A stretch of 64,000 nucleotides of DNA from Micromonosporaceae bacterium KJ-029 (GTDB taxonomy: Bacteria > Actinomycetota > Actinomycetes > Mycobacteriales > Micromonosporaceae), in the NCBI GenBank assembly GCA_005402585.1, contig BIFP01000022.1, positions 62,001 to 126,000 on the forward strand. The letters run 5' to 3'. A model generated the notes under the pieces. That model saw only the letters and a list, made by a program, of their open reading frames with translations, was not told the DNA's origin and did no database searches. The first letter of the stretch is position 1; each line of letters opens with the position of its first letter. The translations under genes and the position numbers were made by a program. Below, one piece after another: positions 8,978-17,435 of the stretch.

Positions 8978-9970
8978 CTACGGCACCTGCGTGGTGGGCA
9001 CCGGGAATTGGGCGCGGATCCGGCTGCGCCAAACTTCGTAGTCCGGTTCGGCGCCGTCGGCGAGGCCGTCGACCGCGACGTCGTCGGCCAGCGCGGCGGC
9101 CGTCTCGACCGACATACCGGCCAGTGCCGTCAGCGCGACCTCGGTGTGCGTCGGCCGGCAGCCGGAGAAGTGCCGGGCCTTCGCCGCGAAGACCGCGCCC
9201 TGCGCCAGGTGCGCGTGGTCCTCCCCGGCGGCGTCCACCAGCGAGCGCAGGCTGGTGAGGTCGGCGCCGCCGGCGAACGTGGCCGCCAGGCCGACACCGC
9301 TCCACAGGTCCGCCTGCCGGGCCGCCGCGAACCGCCGTACCGCCGCGGCGACGTCCGCCGCGCAGGCCGCGTGAATGAACCAGAGCGCCCGGCCGATGCC
9401 CTGGTCGACGGCGCGCGGGAAGTAGTCCGCCCGGCCTTGCCAGGGGTACGTGGGCAGCATTTCCTGCCGGTTCACCCACCGCTCGGTCTCGAAGTACGCC
9501 CGGTCGAATCCGTACCCGTCAACGGCGAGCCAACTCATCGTCGGGTAGTAGGGGGTGCCGGTCAGGTCGGGCAGCACGCCCTTCCACAGCGGGCGCGGCA
9601 GCCGGGCCATGGCGAACCCGATGCCGATGTAGGTCAGGAAGGTGTGTGGCCGGCCCGGGCCGGCGAGCAGTTCCCGGGCGCGGTGGCGGCGCGGCCCGGG
9701 CATCGCGTCGAGGACGGTGAGCGCCATCGCCGCACCCTCGTACGCGAAGCCGCGCATCTCCGGTTCGACCAGCTCCAGGCGGCGCTCCAGCTCCCACTGG
9801 TCCCGCATGTCGATGCCCCACTCGAACCCGCAGATCACCGCCTGCGGGATGGCCTCCAGCCGGTCGTTCACCGGGCCGGGCGTCACGGGGAAACCCCGGC
9901 GGGCGAAGGTCGTCTCCACCAGTGACGGCGTCAGGACCAGCCGCCGCAACGATCCCAGGACGGTCGGCAT
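8978..9970 (-). CDS. DUF1702 family enediyne biosynthesis protein (copy 2)
   Basis: About 330 residues, paralogue of the neighbouring DUF1702 gene: MRGFAYEGAAMALTV, YIGIGFAMARLPRPLW, LAVDGYGFDRAYFE and AVDQGIGRALWFIHA line up with copy 1. It belongs to the conserved warhead cassette, and a structural or core-forming role is only inferred. Two consecutive ATGs occur; the second (9968-9970) is preferred because AGGAGG sits six bases before it, while the GTG at 9983-9985 would overlap the ribosome site. A 149-bp gap separates it from copy 1. The gene is preceded by a strong hairpin at 10001-10036. Confidence 0.88.
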   Translation of the reverse strand: MPTVLGSLRRLVLTPSLVETTFARRGFPVTPGPVNDRLEAIPQAVICGFEWGIDMRDQWELERRLELVEPEMRGFAYEGAAMALTVLDAMPGPRRHRARELLAGPGRPHTFLTYIGIGFAMARLPRPLWKGVLPDLTGTPYYPTMSWLAVDGYGFDRAYFETERWVNRQEMLPTYPWQGRADYFPRAVDQGIGRALWFIHAACAADVAAAVRRFAAARQADLWSGVGLAATFAGGADLTSLRSLVDAAGEDHAHLAQGAVFAAKARHFSGCRPTHTEVALTALAGMSVETAAALADDVAVDGLADGAEPDYEVWRSRIRAQFPVPTTQVP

Positions 9971-10000
9971 CATCGTCCTCCTCACGGCCCGGCGACGCGC

Positions 10001-10036
10001 CGCGGCCGGCGTACATATCGTCGTACGCCGGCCGCG
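10001..10036. terminator. Perfect 14-bp inverted repeat
   Basis: CGCGGCCGGCGTAC at 10001-10014 pairs with GTACGCCGGCCGCG at 10023-10036 around an eight-base loop. It lies between the CopC-like gene (ending at 10067) and the second DUF1702 gene on the minus strand. It could end or attenuate transcription from the CopC side, or serve as an operator. There is no clear U-tract. Confidence 0.6.
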
Positions 10037-10066
10037 TCTTGCGCGCCTTCCTTCATGCGCTCCCGT

Positions 10067-10645
10067 TCATCCCCGGTGGCGCCCCGCCCGAATCCGTGGC
10101 CGACGCAGCAGCACCATCGCCACGACCACGACCAGCAACAGGTCGAGCACGAGAAGGCCGAGGCTGAGCGGATCGTCGGCGCCGTGCTGGTGCCCACCGG
10201 CCCCGGCCGGTGGCAAGTCCGCGGCGGCCGGCACGGGCGGACCGCCGGCGGCCACGGTGAACCGGATGACACCGGTCAGTTCTCGCCCGTCGGTGAGCAG
10301 CACGTGGTACGCGGCCAGGTACGCTCCGGCGGTCGTCACGGAGACGGGCAGCACCAACCGCCGCTCCTCCAGCTTCGCCGGGCCGGCCGCGACCGACCGG
10401 CCCTGACCGGCCGGCTCCACGGACAGGTGAAACTCCCTCGCCCGCACTACGCCGTCGAAGATGACCGCCACCTCGGCCGGCGGGCCGGCCACGGTCGACC
10501 CGTCCGCCGGTGTCACCCCGGCGACCCGGGTGGTCGGCTGGTCGGTGACTGCGGCCAGCGCCACCACGCCGCAGACCACGGCGGCGACCAGGTAGCCGAA
10601 CCAGCGGGACCCGTCCTTCGGGCGGGGCTGTGCCGGGGCCGTCAC
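10067..10645 (-). CDS. CopC-domain exported/membrane-anchored protein
   Basis: About 192 residues: a short cytoplasmic start, one hydrophobic segment (YLVAAVVCGVVALAAV) acting as signal or anchor, a CopC/YobA-type beta-sandwich (GVTPADGSTVAGPPAEVAVIF through GVIRFTV), a His-containing linker (GGHQHGADD), then a C-terminal membrane helix ending in basic residues. The fold is known for extracytoplasmic copper binding. The canonical N-terminal His of the mature CopC protein is not obvious, so metal binding is unproven. The GTG start at 10643-10645 overlaps the stop of the membrane gene upstream, so the two are coupled. It sits within the warhead operon block, suggesting a function specific to the pathway or to self-protection. 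Confidence 0.72.
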   Translation of the reverse strand: MTAPAQPRPKDGSRWFGYLVAAVVCGVVALAAVTDQPTTRVAGVTPADGSTVAGPPAEVAVIFDGVVRAREFHLSVEPAGQGRSVAAGPAKLEERRLVLPVSVTTAGAYLAAYHVLLTDGRELTGVIRFTVAAGGPPVPAAADLPPAGAGGHQHGADDPLSLGLLVLDLLLVVVVAMVLLRRPRIRAGRHRG

Positions 10646-11220
10646 GGCGTGCTGGCCGCCACGGCCAGCCGGGGGGCGCAGGCGCAGGTCATCAGCTCGG
10701 CCTCGGCCCGGTTGGGCCGCAGATGGAGGATGATCGCGATCACCATGGGTAGGAACACCACCGTGTTGTAGAACAGGTGGAGCTCGACCCGGGGCAGGAC
10801 CAGTTGCAGCACGCTGGTGGGGACCGACCGGCCGAAGAAGAACGTGCCGGTCTGTGCCTGCACGAAGAGCAACAGGTGCTCGATGTGGTGCCAGAACTGG
10901 ATCCCGAAGGCGACCAGCCACCAACCGCGCGCACGGCCCACGAAGCCACGGCGCAGCATCCACAGGCCGACCAACATCACCAGCGCGTACCCGTAGTGCA
11001 ACCATTCGGAGGTGACCAGCCAGGGGTAGGCCAGCCCGAGCACCCCGCGCGCCTGCGGAACCGGCCAGCCCAGCACCCAGATCTGGTAAGCCTGCGTGAG
11101 GTGCTCGGCCCAGTGCGCCAACACCACGATCATGAACAGATTCAGTGCCTTGCGGTGGTGCACGCCGTTCAACCAGTCGGTCTGGCGGACCCCCCCGGGT
11201 CTCGCCGCGGCAACACTCAT
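10642..11220 (-). CDS. Small polytopic membrane protein, His-rich
   Basis: About 192 residues with roughly four membrane segments (around LNLFMIVVLAHWAEHL, YGYALVMLVGLWML, WWLVAFGIQFWHHIEHLLLF and FLPMVIAIIL). Histidines are frequent in and beside the helices (HHRK, HWAEH, WHHIEH, LHLF), suggesting metal or haem contacts. I do not recognise a named family with certainty. The ATG start at 11218-11220 is preceded by AGGAGGG with good spacing. It overlaps the CopC-domain gene by four bases, so the two products probably work together at the membrane. It is the first gene of the leftward warhead operon and is divergent from the E8/E9-like pair. Confidence 0.75.
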   Translation of the reverse strand: MSVAAARPGGVRQTDWLNGVHHRKALNLFMIVVLAHWAEHLTQAYQIWVLGWPVPQARGVLGLAYPWLVTSEWLHYGYALVMLVGLWMLRRGFVGRARGWWLVAFGIQFWHHIEHLLLFVQAQTGTFFFGRSVPTSVLQLVLPRVELHLFYNTVVFLPMVIAIILHLRPNRAEAELMTCACAPRLAVAASTP

Positions 11221-11341
11221 GATGCCCTCCTCGCCGTCGCTGCCGTCACCGGCCGAGCCGTACGGCCGGCATCTCGTCCCACCCTGCCGGCCGGCGTCGC
11301 GCGGCTCGTCTTCCACAGTGCTCAGTCCTCGCCGGCTTGCG

Positions 11342-11393
11342 AGGTCAGGCCCGGCGGCAGCAGGAGGTTCGCCAGGAAAACCGGACCTGACCT
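11342..11393. promoter_or_regulatory. Inverted repeat in divergent promoter region 11221-11600
   Basis: The 380-bp gap between the leftward warhead operon and the rightward E8/E9-like pair holds no convincing gene. Inside it, AGGTCAGGCCCGG (11342-11354) is repeated inverted as CCGGACCTGACCT (11381-11393), 12 of 13 positions matching, with a 26-bp spacer. It is a candidate operator shared by both directions. Confidence 0.45.
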
Positions 11394-11600
11394 GCGAGCG
11401 CAAGGACGAAGATGCGGTTCTGTCGCGCCGCCGACACCATTTGGGAACGCGAACTGCGAGCGGTGCCCGATGGGTCACCGAGGCGGGTCCGGCACGACGG
11501 CCACGGCACTGACCGGCCCGGCGGGCATCTCCTCCGGTCGCGCGTCCGCTATGGCGGACGACCCGTGCCGGCGCGCCGACCACGGACAGGAGGCGATGCG

Positions 11601-12170
11601 GTGCGGCCCAACGATTCCGAGCACGATCCCGAACGGACCCTCGTGCTCGAGGCCTTCGCGGACACCATCATCCCCGGCGAGAAGCGGTTCCCGGGGGACC
11701 GCTCCGTGGCCGGGGTGTCGGCCGGCGGCGGGGCGGTGGCTGCCGGTGCCGTCGAGCTCCTCGAGAACCCTGCCGGCGGTTTGGCCGAAGGGCTGGACTC
11801 CCTGGTGTTCTCCCTCAACGACCACGCGCGGGAGTACGCCGTCGCCCACGACCTGGAGCTGGACCCGACGGTGCCGCCGTTCGTGGCGCTACCGTTCGAT
11901 CACCGCACCGCCCTGGTGGCCGACCTCACCGGACCGGACCACCCGGAGAAGCAGATGTGGGTGGGCCTGGCCCTGTTCAGCAACATGGCCTTCGACAGTG
12001 CCGCCCATCTCCGCACCTCCGAGGCGCTGACCGCTGGCCATCCTGGGCTGCTCACCATCGGCTACGAACAGCCGCAGGCCGACGGCATCTGGCGGTTCGA
12101 GTCCTTCTCCTACGGCCGCCAACTGGCCGACCTCCACCCTGACACGACGGCGACGGGCAGCCCCGCATGA
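11601..12170 (+). CDS. DUF5987 family protein, SgcE8-like
   Basis: About 189 residues, resembling the DUF5987 / gluconate-dehydrogenase-subunit-3-like small proteins that precede GMC oxidoreductases. It begins near ERTLVLEAFADTIIPGEKRFPGD. The GTG at 11601 is chosen because AGGAGG lies seven bases upstream; the ATG at 11596 is out of frame, and the longer open frame from 11412 lacks a ribosome site. It overlaps the next gene by ATGA, indicating a partnership in which it may act as chaperone or small subunit for the flavoenzyme. In nine-membered enediyne clusters this pair corresponds to E8/E9. The function remains unknown. Confidence 0.75.
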   Translation: MRPNDSEHDPERTLVLEAFADTIIPGEKRFPGDRSVAGVSAGGGAVAAGAVELLENPAGGLAEGLDSLVFSLNDHAREYAVAHDLELDPTVPPFVALPFDHRTALVADLTGPDHPEKQMWVGLALFSNMAFDSAAHLRTSEALTAGHPGLLTIGYEQPQADGIWRFESFSYGRQLADLHPDTTATGSPA

Positions 12171-13801
12171 CCAGCATCGAATCGACCGACGTTCTCATCA
12201 TCGGCAGCGGCTTCGGCGGGGCCATCCCCGCGTACCACCTCGCCGCGGGCGGCGCCCGCGTGACCGTCCTGGAGCGCGGTCCGTGGCTGCGCGGCGAGGA
12301 GTTCGACCACGACTTCCTGCTCGGCTCGTCGTACACCCGAATTTTCGACTTCGTGGTGGGCGACGGCATGAGCGTCCTCGGCGGCAACTGCGTCGGCGGC
12401 GGAAGCGTGGTCTACTTCGCCACCATGCCGCGCGCGCCGCGCTTCGTCTTCGAGCGGCGCGGCAGCATTGGCCGCCGCATGTGGCCCACCTCGATCAGCC
12501 GGGACGCCCTCGAACCCTGGTACGACCGGGTCGCCGAGGCGCTACCGATCACTCGACAGACCTGGGACAAGATCCCGTACGCGGGTGGTCTGTTCGCCGC
12601 TGCCTGCCAGCACGCCGGGCGCACCGCCAACCCGGCGCCGTCCGCCGTCGACGTGGAGATGTGCACCAACTGCAACTGGATGATGGCCGGTTGCCGGTTC
12701 GACGCCAAGCGTTCGCTGCTGCTGAACTACCTGCCGGCGGCGCTCGCCCACGGCGCGGAGATCCGGCCGCTGCACGAGGTTCAGCGGATCTCCCACAACG
12801 CCGACGGCGGCTACCGGGTGCACTACCGGATCGTGGACGGCGAGGACTACCGGATCCTGCACGACGAAGGTGCGATCGACGCGAAGCTCGTCATCGTCGC
12901 GGCGGGTGCCGGCGCCACGCCGGTGATCCTGCAACGGTCGGAGCCCGAGCTGGGCACCATGCCGCACGCGGTGGGGCGCTACTTCTCCGGCAACGGGGAG
13001 CGGCTGAACACCGCCGTCTTCGACGAGGACCGGGTCCGGGACGTGCTCGGGCTGTCCCGTCCGGACGGACGGGCCTACGAGGCCTACCAGATCGGCCGCG
13101 GCCCGACGGTGGCCAGCTGGGACCGGCTCGACGGCAGTCTGCCCGAGTTCGAGCGCTACTCGCTGGAGCAGCTCTACTTCCCACCCGGGCTGGGCACGAT
13201 CCTGGCGCAGGCGCCAGATGCCAGTGGCCCGACCTGGTTCGGGGTGGACAAGAAGGAGATGCTGCGCCGCTGGCAGTCCTGGTTGACGATCTTCATCATG
13301 TCCGAGGACGACAACGAGGGCGTCTTCGGGGCGCCGCCGGAGACCGGCAACGCGCACCGCTTCTCCCAGCAGATGCTGGGGCACGGTCCGCTGAGCTACC
13401 GGCCCACCGAGAACACCCGGCGGGGCTGGGCACTGGCCGACGCCGACATCAAGGACATCCTGGAGCGTGACGGGCTGTCCCGGGTCGAGCCGTGGACGAA
13501 CGACCTGGTCGGCGCGTACACGGTGCACCCGCTGGCGTCCTGCCGGATCGGCGACGACCCGGCCACCTCGGCGCTCGACGACCGCCACGAGCTGCGCGGG
13601 CACCCAGGGATCTTCGTCACCGACGGGTCGGCGGTCCCTGGTGCGCTCACGGTGAACCCGGCGTTCACGATCGCCGCCCTGGCCGAACGCGCCGTGCCAG
13701 CCATCGTCCGGGCCGCGCAGGAGCGGGGGGTCTCCGTCAGCTACGGCGCCCCCTCGCCTGACGGCTCGACCAGCGGTCGCCGGGCGGTACTCGCCCGCTG
13801 A
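12167..13801 (+). CDS. GMC-type FAD oxidoreductase, SgcE9-like
   Basis: 544-residue flavoprotein of the GMC/cholesterol-oxidase superfamily. It has an N-terminal dinucleotide fold (IIGSGFGGAIPAYHLAAGG), an FAD-binding segment (GGNCVGGGSVVYFATMPR) and the C-terminal GMC block (VHPLASCRIGDD, then GIFVTDGSAVPGALTVNPAFTI). It is expected to oxidise an alcohol on, or on the way to, the enediyne core; the substrate is unknown. It is translationally coupled to the DUF5987 protein. A pair of strong hairpins follows the stop, and the gene ends the warhead segment. Confidence 0.88.
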   Translation: MTSIESTDVLIIGSGFGGAIPAYHLAAGGARVTVLERGPWLRGEEFDHDFLLGSSYTRIFDFVVGDGMSVLGGNCVGGGSVVYFATMPRAPRFVFERRGSIGRRMWPTSISRDALEPWYDRVAEALPITRQTWDKIPYAGGLFAAACQHAGRTANPAPSAVDVEMCTNCNWMMAGCRFDAKRSLLLNYLPAALAHGAEIRPLHEVQRISHNADGGYRVHYRIVDGEDYRILHDEGAIDAKLVIVAAGAGATPVILQRSEPELGTMPHAVGRYFSGNGERLNTAVFDEDRVRDVLGLSRPDGRAYEAYQIGRGPTVASWDRLDGSLPEFERYSLEQLYFPPGLGTILAQAPDASGPTWFGVDKKEMLRRWQSWLTIFIMSEDDNEGVFGAPPETGNAHRFSQQMLGHGPLSYRPTENTRRGWALADADIKDILERDGLSRVEPWTNDLVGAYTVHPLASCRIGDDPATSALDDRHELRGHPGIFVTDGSAVPGALTVNPAFTIAALAERAVPAIVRAAQERGVSVSYGAPSPDGSTSGRRAVLAR

Positions 13802-13890
13802 ACTACCGACCCGCCCGTGCCGGCGGCTGCGGACCGGTCGCGGCGGCGGGTTGGTTATGTCACATCATCGGTTGACGCCGGAATGCGCAA

Positions 13891-13921
13891 GGCCCGCGAC
13901 TGCTCTCGAATGTCGCGGGCC
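13891..13921. terminator. Hairpin after E9-like gene (first)
   Basis: GGCCCGCGAC (13891-13900) and GTCGCGGGCC (13912-13921) form a perfect 10-bp stem with an 11-base loop, 90 bp after the GMC oxidoreductase stop. It is probably a transcription terminator. Confidence 0.65.
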
Positions 13922-13954
13922 ATGGTTGGGGCGGCAATGGCGTGGCCGGTCCTC

Positions 13955-13994
13955 GTACGCCGCTCGGAGTAGTGGGACGCGCCGAGCGGCGTAC
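13955..13994. terminator. Hairpin after E9-like gene (second)
   Basis: GTACGCCGCTCGG (13955-13967) and CCGAGCGGCGTAC (13982-13994) form a perfect 13-bp stem with a 14-base loop. Together with the hairpin 34 bp before it, it closes the E8/E9 transcription unit. Confidence 0.65.
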
Positions 13995-15445
13995 GGTACC
14001 AGGCGGCGCTCGGTTCGGCCGACGAGGGTTCCACTTTTACTCACCTTTTGCCGCACCGATTACGACTTTGCCCGCGCCAATTCTGACGGAAGTCATCAAT
14101 CTACTCCGAGCGCTTTCTCGAACAGTGGGGCAAACGGCCGATACCTCCGATCGATCCCAATACGGCAGTCGCCATTGACGGTTTGGCCTGGCAAGGTGTG
14201 ATGGGGTATGCAACGTGGACACAGCCGCCTGTCGATCATAATGTCTGTGCGGACTACAGAATCGATGGCGGCTGCTGCCGCCAGGGAGCGGTCCGGCGCG
14301 CGGTGCGGGCACGGGCTGAATTGTCGGAGCGGTTGCAGTCGTGTTTCTGTGGACGCAGATGGGGCAGATAGCGGCGGCGATTCAGGTGCGGCGGTTCGCC
14401 GCCGCCGGGTTGAACGCGGCGGGCCCGCTACGCCGGCGCGGTCGCCCACGGCCGCGAGGGCAACCCACCCGACCGCGACGGCCGACTGACACGGGTGGGC
14501 ACGCTGGTCGAGCGCTTCCACACCCACCGCGACATGATCCTGCGGCTCACCGTCGACCTGGCCGTGCCGCCGCTCATGAGCAGCCAGGCCACGATCTCCG
14601 CCCAGTCGAACTCCAACAAAAGATCTCCGCGATCCGGCACGCCCTGCAAGGCCTGGCCGACTTCGCCGCCCCGTGCTCTTACCTGTCCACCGCCGCCAAA
14701 CACGCACAGGACACCCTCGACGTGCTCGCGCCAGCCATTCACCACCGGGCCGCGGCTGCTTCGACCGGCTGCCCCGGGCCGAATACGTACTGCCGGGCGT
14801 CGATCATCTCGCCCTTGACGCCGGTGGTCGTCTCGGTCACTCGGTTGGTGTCGAACAGCTCCCCGTCCCGTCACCGACGGGTGGTCTGGTCCACCCACGC
14901 CCACCTCCACCGCCGTCCACCATGGACCCGACTCCCGTGGCGCCCCGATCGGTCCAGCGCCGCCTGCCCGAGATCACCTCATTAATGATATCCATCCGAT
15001 AGCATGAATAAAGGTGACCGATCAGCGCTTGCCGACTAACCCGGTACCGAACTGCCCATTTTTAACACGCCGCGATTTCCTCGCCAATGCCGCAACACCG
15101 GGGCGGCAACTTCACGGGAAGTGGCTCGCACCGCTATCTGCATCGACAGCTATCGAGGTGTGGGCGGCAGCCCAAAAGTGCTGCTCAAGGCCTTCCTCTC
15201 TTCACGATTGCGCTCCATTGACTCCCGCCGCTCAGCAGTTGAGCCAGTATTGTCAGCGGCTCGGGGCTGGGCTAACCTCGACCCAAGCGAGGCCCTCCGC
15301 GGCGATGAGAGCGAGACAGGCAGGCGCATTGGCCCAATCATGCGCGTCACTGCGCTACGCCAGTCGAACCAAAACCGCAATTATTCACGACAATTGTCGA
15401 CCGGCTCGCACCACAAGTCGGCGGAGGGGGTCAGGGGGAGGAATC
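13995..15445. other. Gene-poor stretch between warhead block and AraC gene
   Basis: Composition is lower in GC and the frames are broken. I see no intact gene. It contains the IS66 transposase remnant (entered separately) and, at 15069-15110, a 42-bp sequence that recurs at 22691-22732 (36 of 42 identical). Short AT-rich patches (for example around 14985-15015 and 15055-15065) could hold promoters, but none can be assigned. Confidence 0.5.
14495..14770 (+). pseudogene. IS66-family transposase remnant (frameshifted C-terminal part)
   Basis: Two reading frames together give the C-terminal hallmark of IS66 transposases. One frame from about 14495 reads TLVERFHTHRDMILRLTVDLAVPP. After a frameshift near 14570 the other frame reads EQPGHDLRPVELQQKISAIRH and then CSYLSTAAKHAQDTLDVL, matching the family pattern NNQAERDxRxVKxQQKIS...RSYLSTARKxGxNxLxxL. 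The first part of the gene is missing or unrecognisable, and no terminal inverted repeats were found. It is an old, inactive insertion at the edge of the warhead block. Confidence 0.65.
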
Positions 15446-16327
15446 ATGGAGGAATCAACCTTACAGGCCGTAAATCGTGCGATCAGCGCGATGCGGGAAA
15501 ATCTCGGCGAGCAACTCACCGTTGACGACATGGCCAGGGCGGCCATGTTCAGCAAGTTCCACTTCACCAGGATCTTCCAGCGGGCCACCGGGGTCTCCCC
15601 GGGCCGCTTCCTGTCCGCGCTGCGTCTGCAACGCGCCAAGTACCTGCTGGTCTCCACCTCACTCAACGTCGCTGACATCAGCCTCCGAGTCGGCTACAAC
15701 AGCGTCGGCACCTTCAGTTCGCGGTTCACCCGCAGCATCGGCATGTCGCCGACCACCTATCGACGCCGCGCCGGCTACGCCCAGCACATCGCGACCGACC
15801 CCGGACCGACCGCGCCGTCCGAGGCCCGGGTGCACGGCGGCATAGCCAGGCAGCCGGGCCGGCCGAACGGGCCGGTCTTCATCGGCCTCTTCGCGGACCG
15901 CATCCCCGAGGGTCGGCCGGTGCGCTGCGCGGTGCTCCCCGACGGCGACTACTTCAATTTCGGCTCGGTGCCGCCGGGCGCCTGGTACCTGCTCGCCCAA
16001 GCTGTCGGCACCGACACGGACGGGCGCCCCGACGAGGCAAACCGACCGATCGCGGTCGCCTCGCAGGGGCCGTTGACGGTCTGTCGGAACTCCGACATCA
16101 GAGTGGACCTCGAACTCCAGCCGATCCAGAGCATCGATCCGCCCGTGCTACTGGCCCTGATGGACAGCCGGAAGCTCGCACTGGCCCGGGTCGCGGCGGA
16201 ACAGCAGGCCGCCGAGGCATCCTTGACGCCGGTCCCAGGAATGATCACGCGGCTCTGCGAGTCGGGCCGCGCGCTACCTGACGGCTCGACCGTTGGTCCC
16301 GCGCGGGCCACGACCGCCGTGCGGTAG
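15446..16327 (+). CDS. AraC family transcriptional regulator (N-terminal HTH)
   Basis: About 293 residues. The DNA-binding domain is at the N-terminus (res. ~5-110): LGEQLTVDDMARAAMFSKFHFTRIFQRATG followed by SLNVADISLRVGYNSVGTFSSRF, the two-HTH AraC pattern. The remaining ~180 residues (from about PNGPVFIGLFAD) form a conserved effector or dimerisation region of a type often seen in natural product clusters; SgcR2 of the C-1027 cluster is also AraC-type. The ATG at 15446 has GGGGGAGG just upstream; the open frame upstream to 15014 is untranslated filler. It is a candidate pathway-specific activator, followed by a MerR gene in the same direction. Confidence 0.9.
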   Translation: MEESTLQAVNRAISAMRENLGEQLTVDDMARAAMFSKFHFTRIFQRATGVSPGRFLSALRLQRAKYLLVSTSLNVADISLRVGYNSVGTFSSRFTRSIGMSPTTYRRRAGYAQHIATDPGPTAPSEARVHGGIARQPGRPNGPVFIGLFADRIPEGRPVRCAVLPDGDYFNFGSVPPGAWYLLAQAVGTDTDGRPDEANRPIAVASQGPLTVCRNSDIRVDLELQPIQSIDPPVLLALMDSRKLALARVAAEQQAAEASLTPVPGMITRLCESGRALPDGSTVGPARATTAVR

Positions 16328-16437
16328 CCGGCCCGGACTCTTCCGCCACGAGCGGGCGTGGGACTTCGGCCGGCCCGGAACCCTTCTACGGGAGAATCGG
16401 ACCGCAGGGCTGTCTTGACCAGCTGGGGGGGAACTCG

Positions 16438-17199
16438 ATGCGCATCTCTGACCTGAGCCGCCGTACAGGCGTGCCCGTCGCAACGATCAAATTCTATCTT
16501 AGGGAGGGCCTCGTTCCGCCGGGCCGACCGACCGGCCGCAACCAGGCGCAGTACGGAGAGACCCACCGCCGGCGGCTGCTCTTCATCCGGGCGATGACCG
16601 GCATCGGCCAACTCGAACTGTCCACAGTCCTCGAACTGCTCACGGCAATCGAGGACGACGCGCTCCCACTGCCCGGGCTCTACCAGGCCGCCAACCAGGC
16701 GGTGTACCCGGACCTGGACAAATCCAAGGCCGTCGACGACGTGACGGCCGAACGGAACGAGGTCGACCGCCTCATCGACGAGTTGGGCTGGCAAGTGGGC
16801 GACGACAACGTCGGCCGGAACCGGCTGGCCCATGTGCTCGCGGCCCTGCGCCAGCTCGGGTGCAGCCATGGGGCCGACTTCTTCCATCCGTACGCGCAAC
16901 TCGCGGAGCAGTCGGCGGACCACGAGCTCAGCCTGCTCCCGCGCGACGGCATGGAGGTGGAGCGGGCCGCCGCGGTGGCCCGCGCGGTGCTCCTCGACGC
17001 GGCGCTCGCCGCGCTGCGCGGGATGGCTCAGGAGCACCTGGTCACCCAGCGCTTCGGCGGCCCGGCCGGCGCGGCCGTACCGGCGCAGCGCCGCTCCCCC
17101 GCCGCCGATCCGACGCGGGCGAACAGCACGCGGAACGCAGCCGGCGCGGCGGGCGGGTTGCCCGGACAGCCTCGCCGCCGGCCCGGCCGGATCGGCTGA
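16438..17199 (+). CDS. MerR family transcriptional regulator
   Basis: 253 residues. The N-terminal MerR winged HTH (MRISDLSRRTGVPVATIKFYLREGLVPPGRPTGRNQAQY) is followed by a long helical part with no metal-binding cysteine cluster, so it probably senses an organic ligand. The C-terminal ~50 residues are Arg/Ala/Pro-rich and look disordered. It starts 110 bp after the AraC gene, with GGGGGGAACTCG before the ATG and a possible own promoter. It may respond to the product or an intermediate and control export or the adjacent genes; this is inferred. Confidence 0.85.
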   Translation: MRISDLSRRTGVPVATIKFYLREGLVPPGRPTGRNQAQYGETHRRRLLFIRAMTGIGQLELSTVLELLTAIEDDALPLPGLYQAANQAVYPDLDKSKAVDDVTAERNEVDRLIDELGWQVGDDNVGRNRLAHVLAALRQLGCSHGADFFHPYAQLAEQSADHELSLLPRDGMEVERAAAVARAVLLDAALAALRGMAQEHLVTQRFGGPAGAAVPAQRRSPAADPTRANSTRNAAGAAGGLPGQPRRRPGRIG

Positions 17200-17435
17200 A
17201 GGGCACGGGGGAGACAGGACCGGCACGTGCGCGGCCGGTGGGGGCCACCCGCACCGGCCGCGGTACGTGGATCCAGCCGACGTGCACGACCCGTCGCCGA
17301 CGGTGGCCAGCACCGCGGCGTACCGGGTGCGCAGTACGGCGTTGTGCAGCTTGCCGCTGTCGTCGCCGGGAAGGCCTGCGACGTGCCGGCGGCGGTATCG
17401 CGCCTGCCCGACGGTACGCGTCGCGTTCCCGCCGA

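Noticed and set aside
11527..11545. Additional copy of the recurrent motif (CATCTCCTCCGGTCGCGC) before the E8-like gene
   Set aside because: First half matches but the second half is shifted and lacks the TGCGC core, so it was not counted.
17230..17400. Minus-strand fragment LPGDDSGKLHNAVLRTRYA resembling the C-terminal lysine motif of AMP ligases
   Set aside because: Only about 20 residues match, no upstream ligase sequence exists on that strand; chance similarity is likely.
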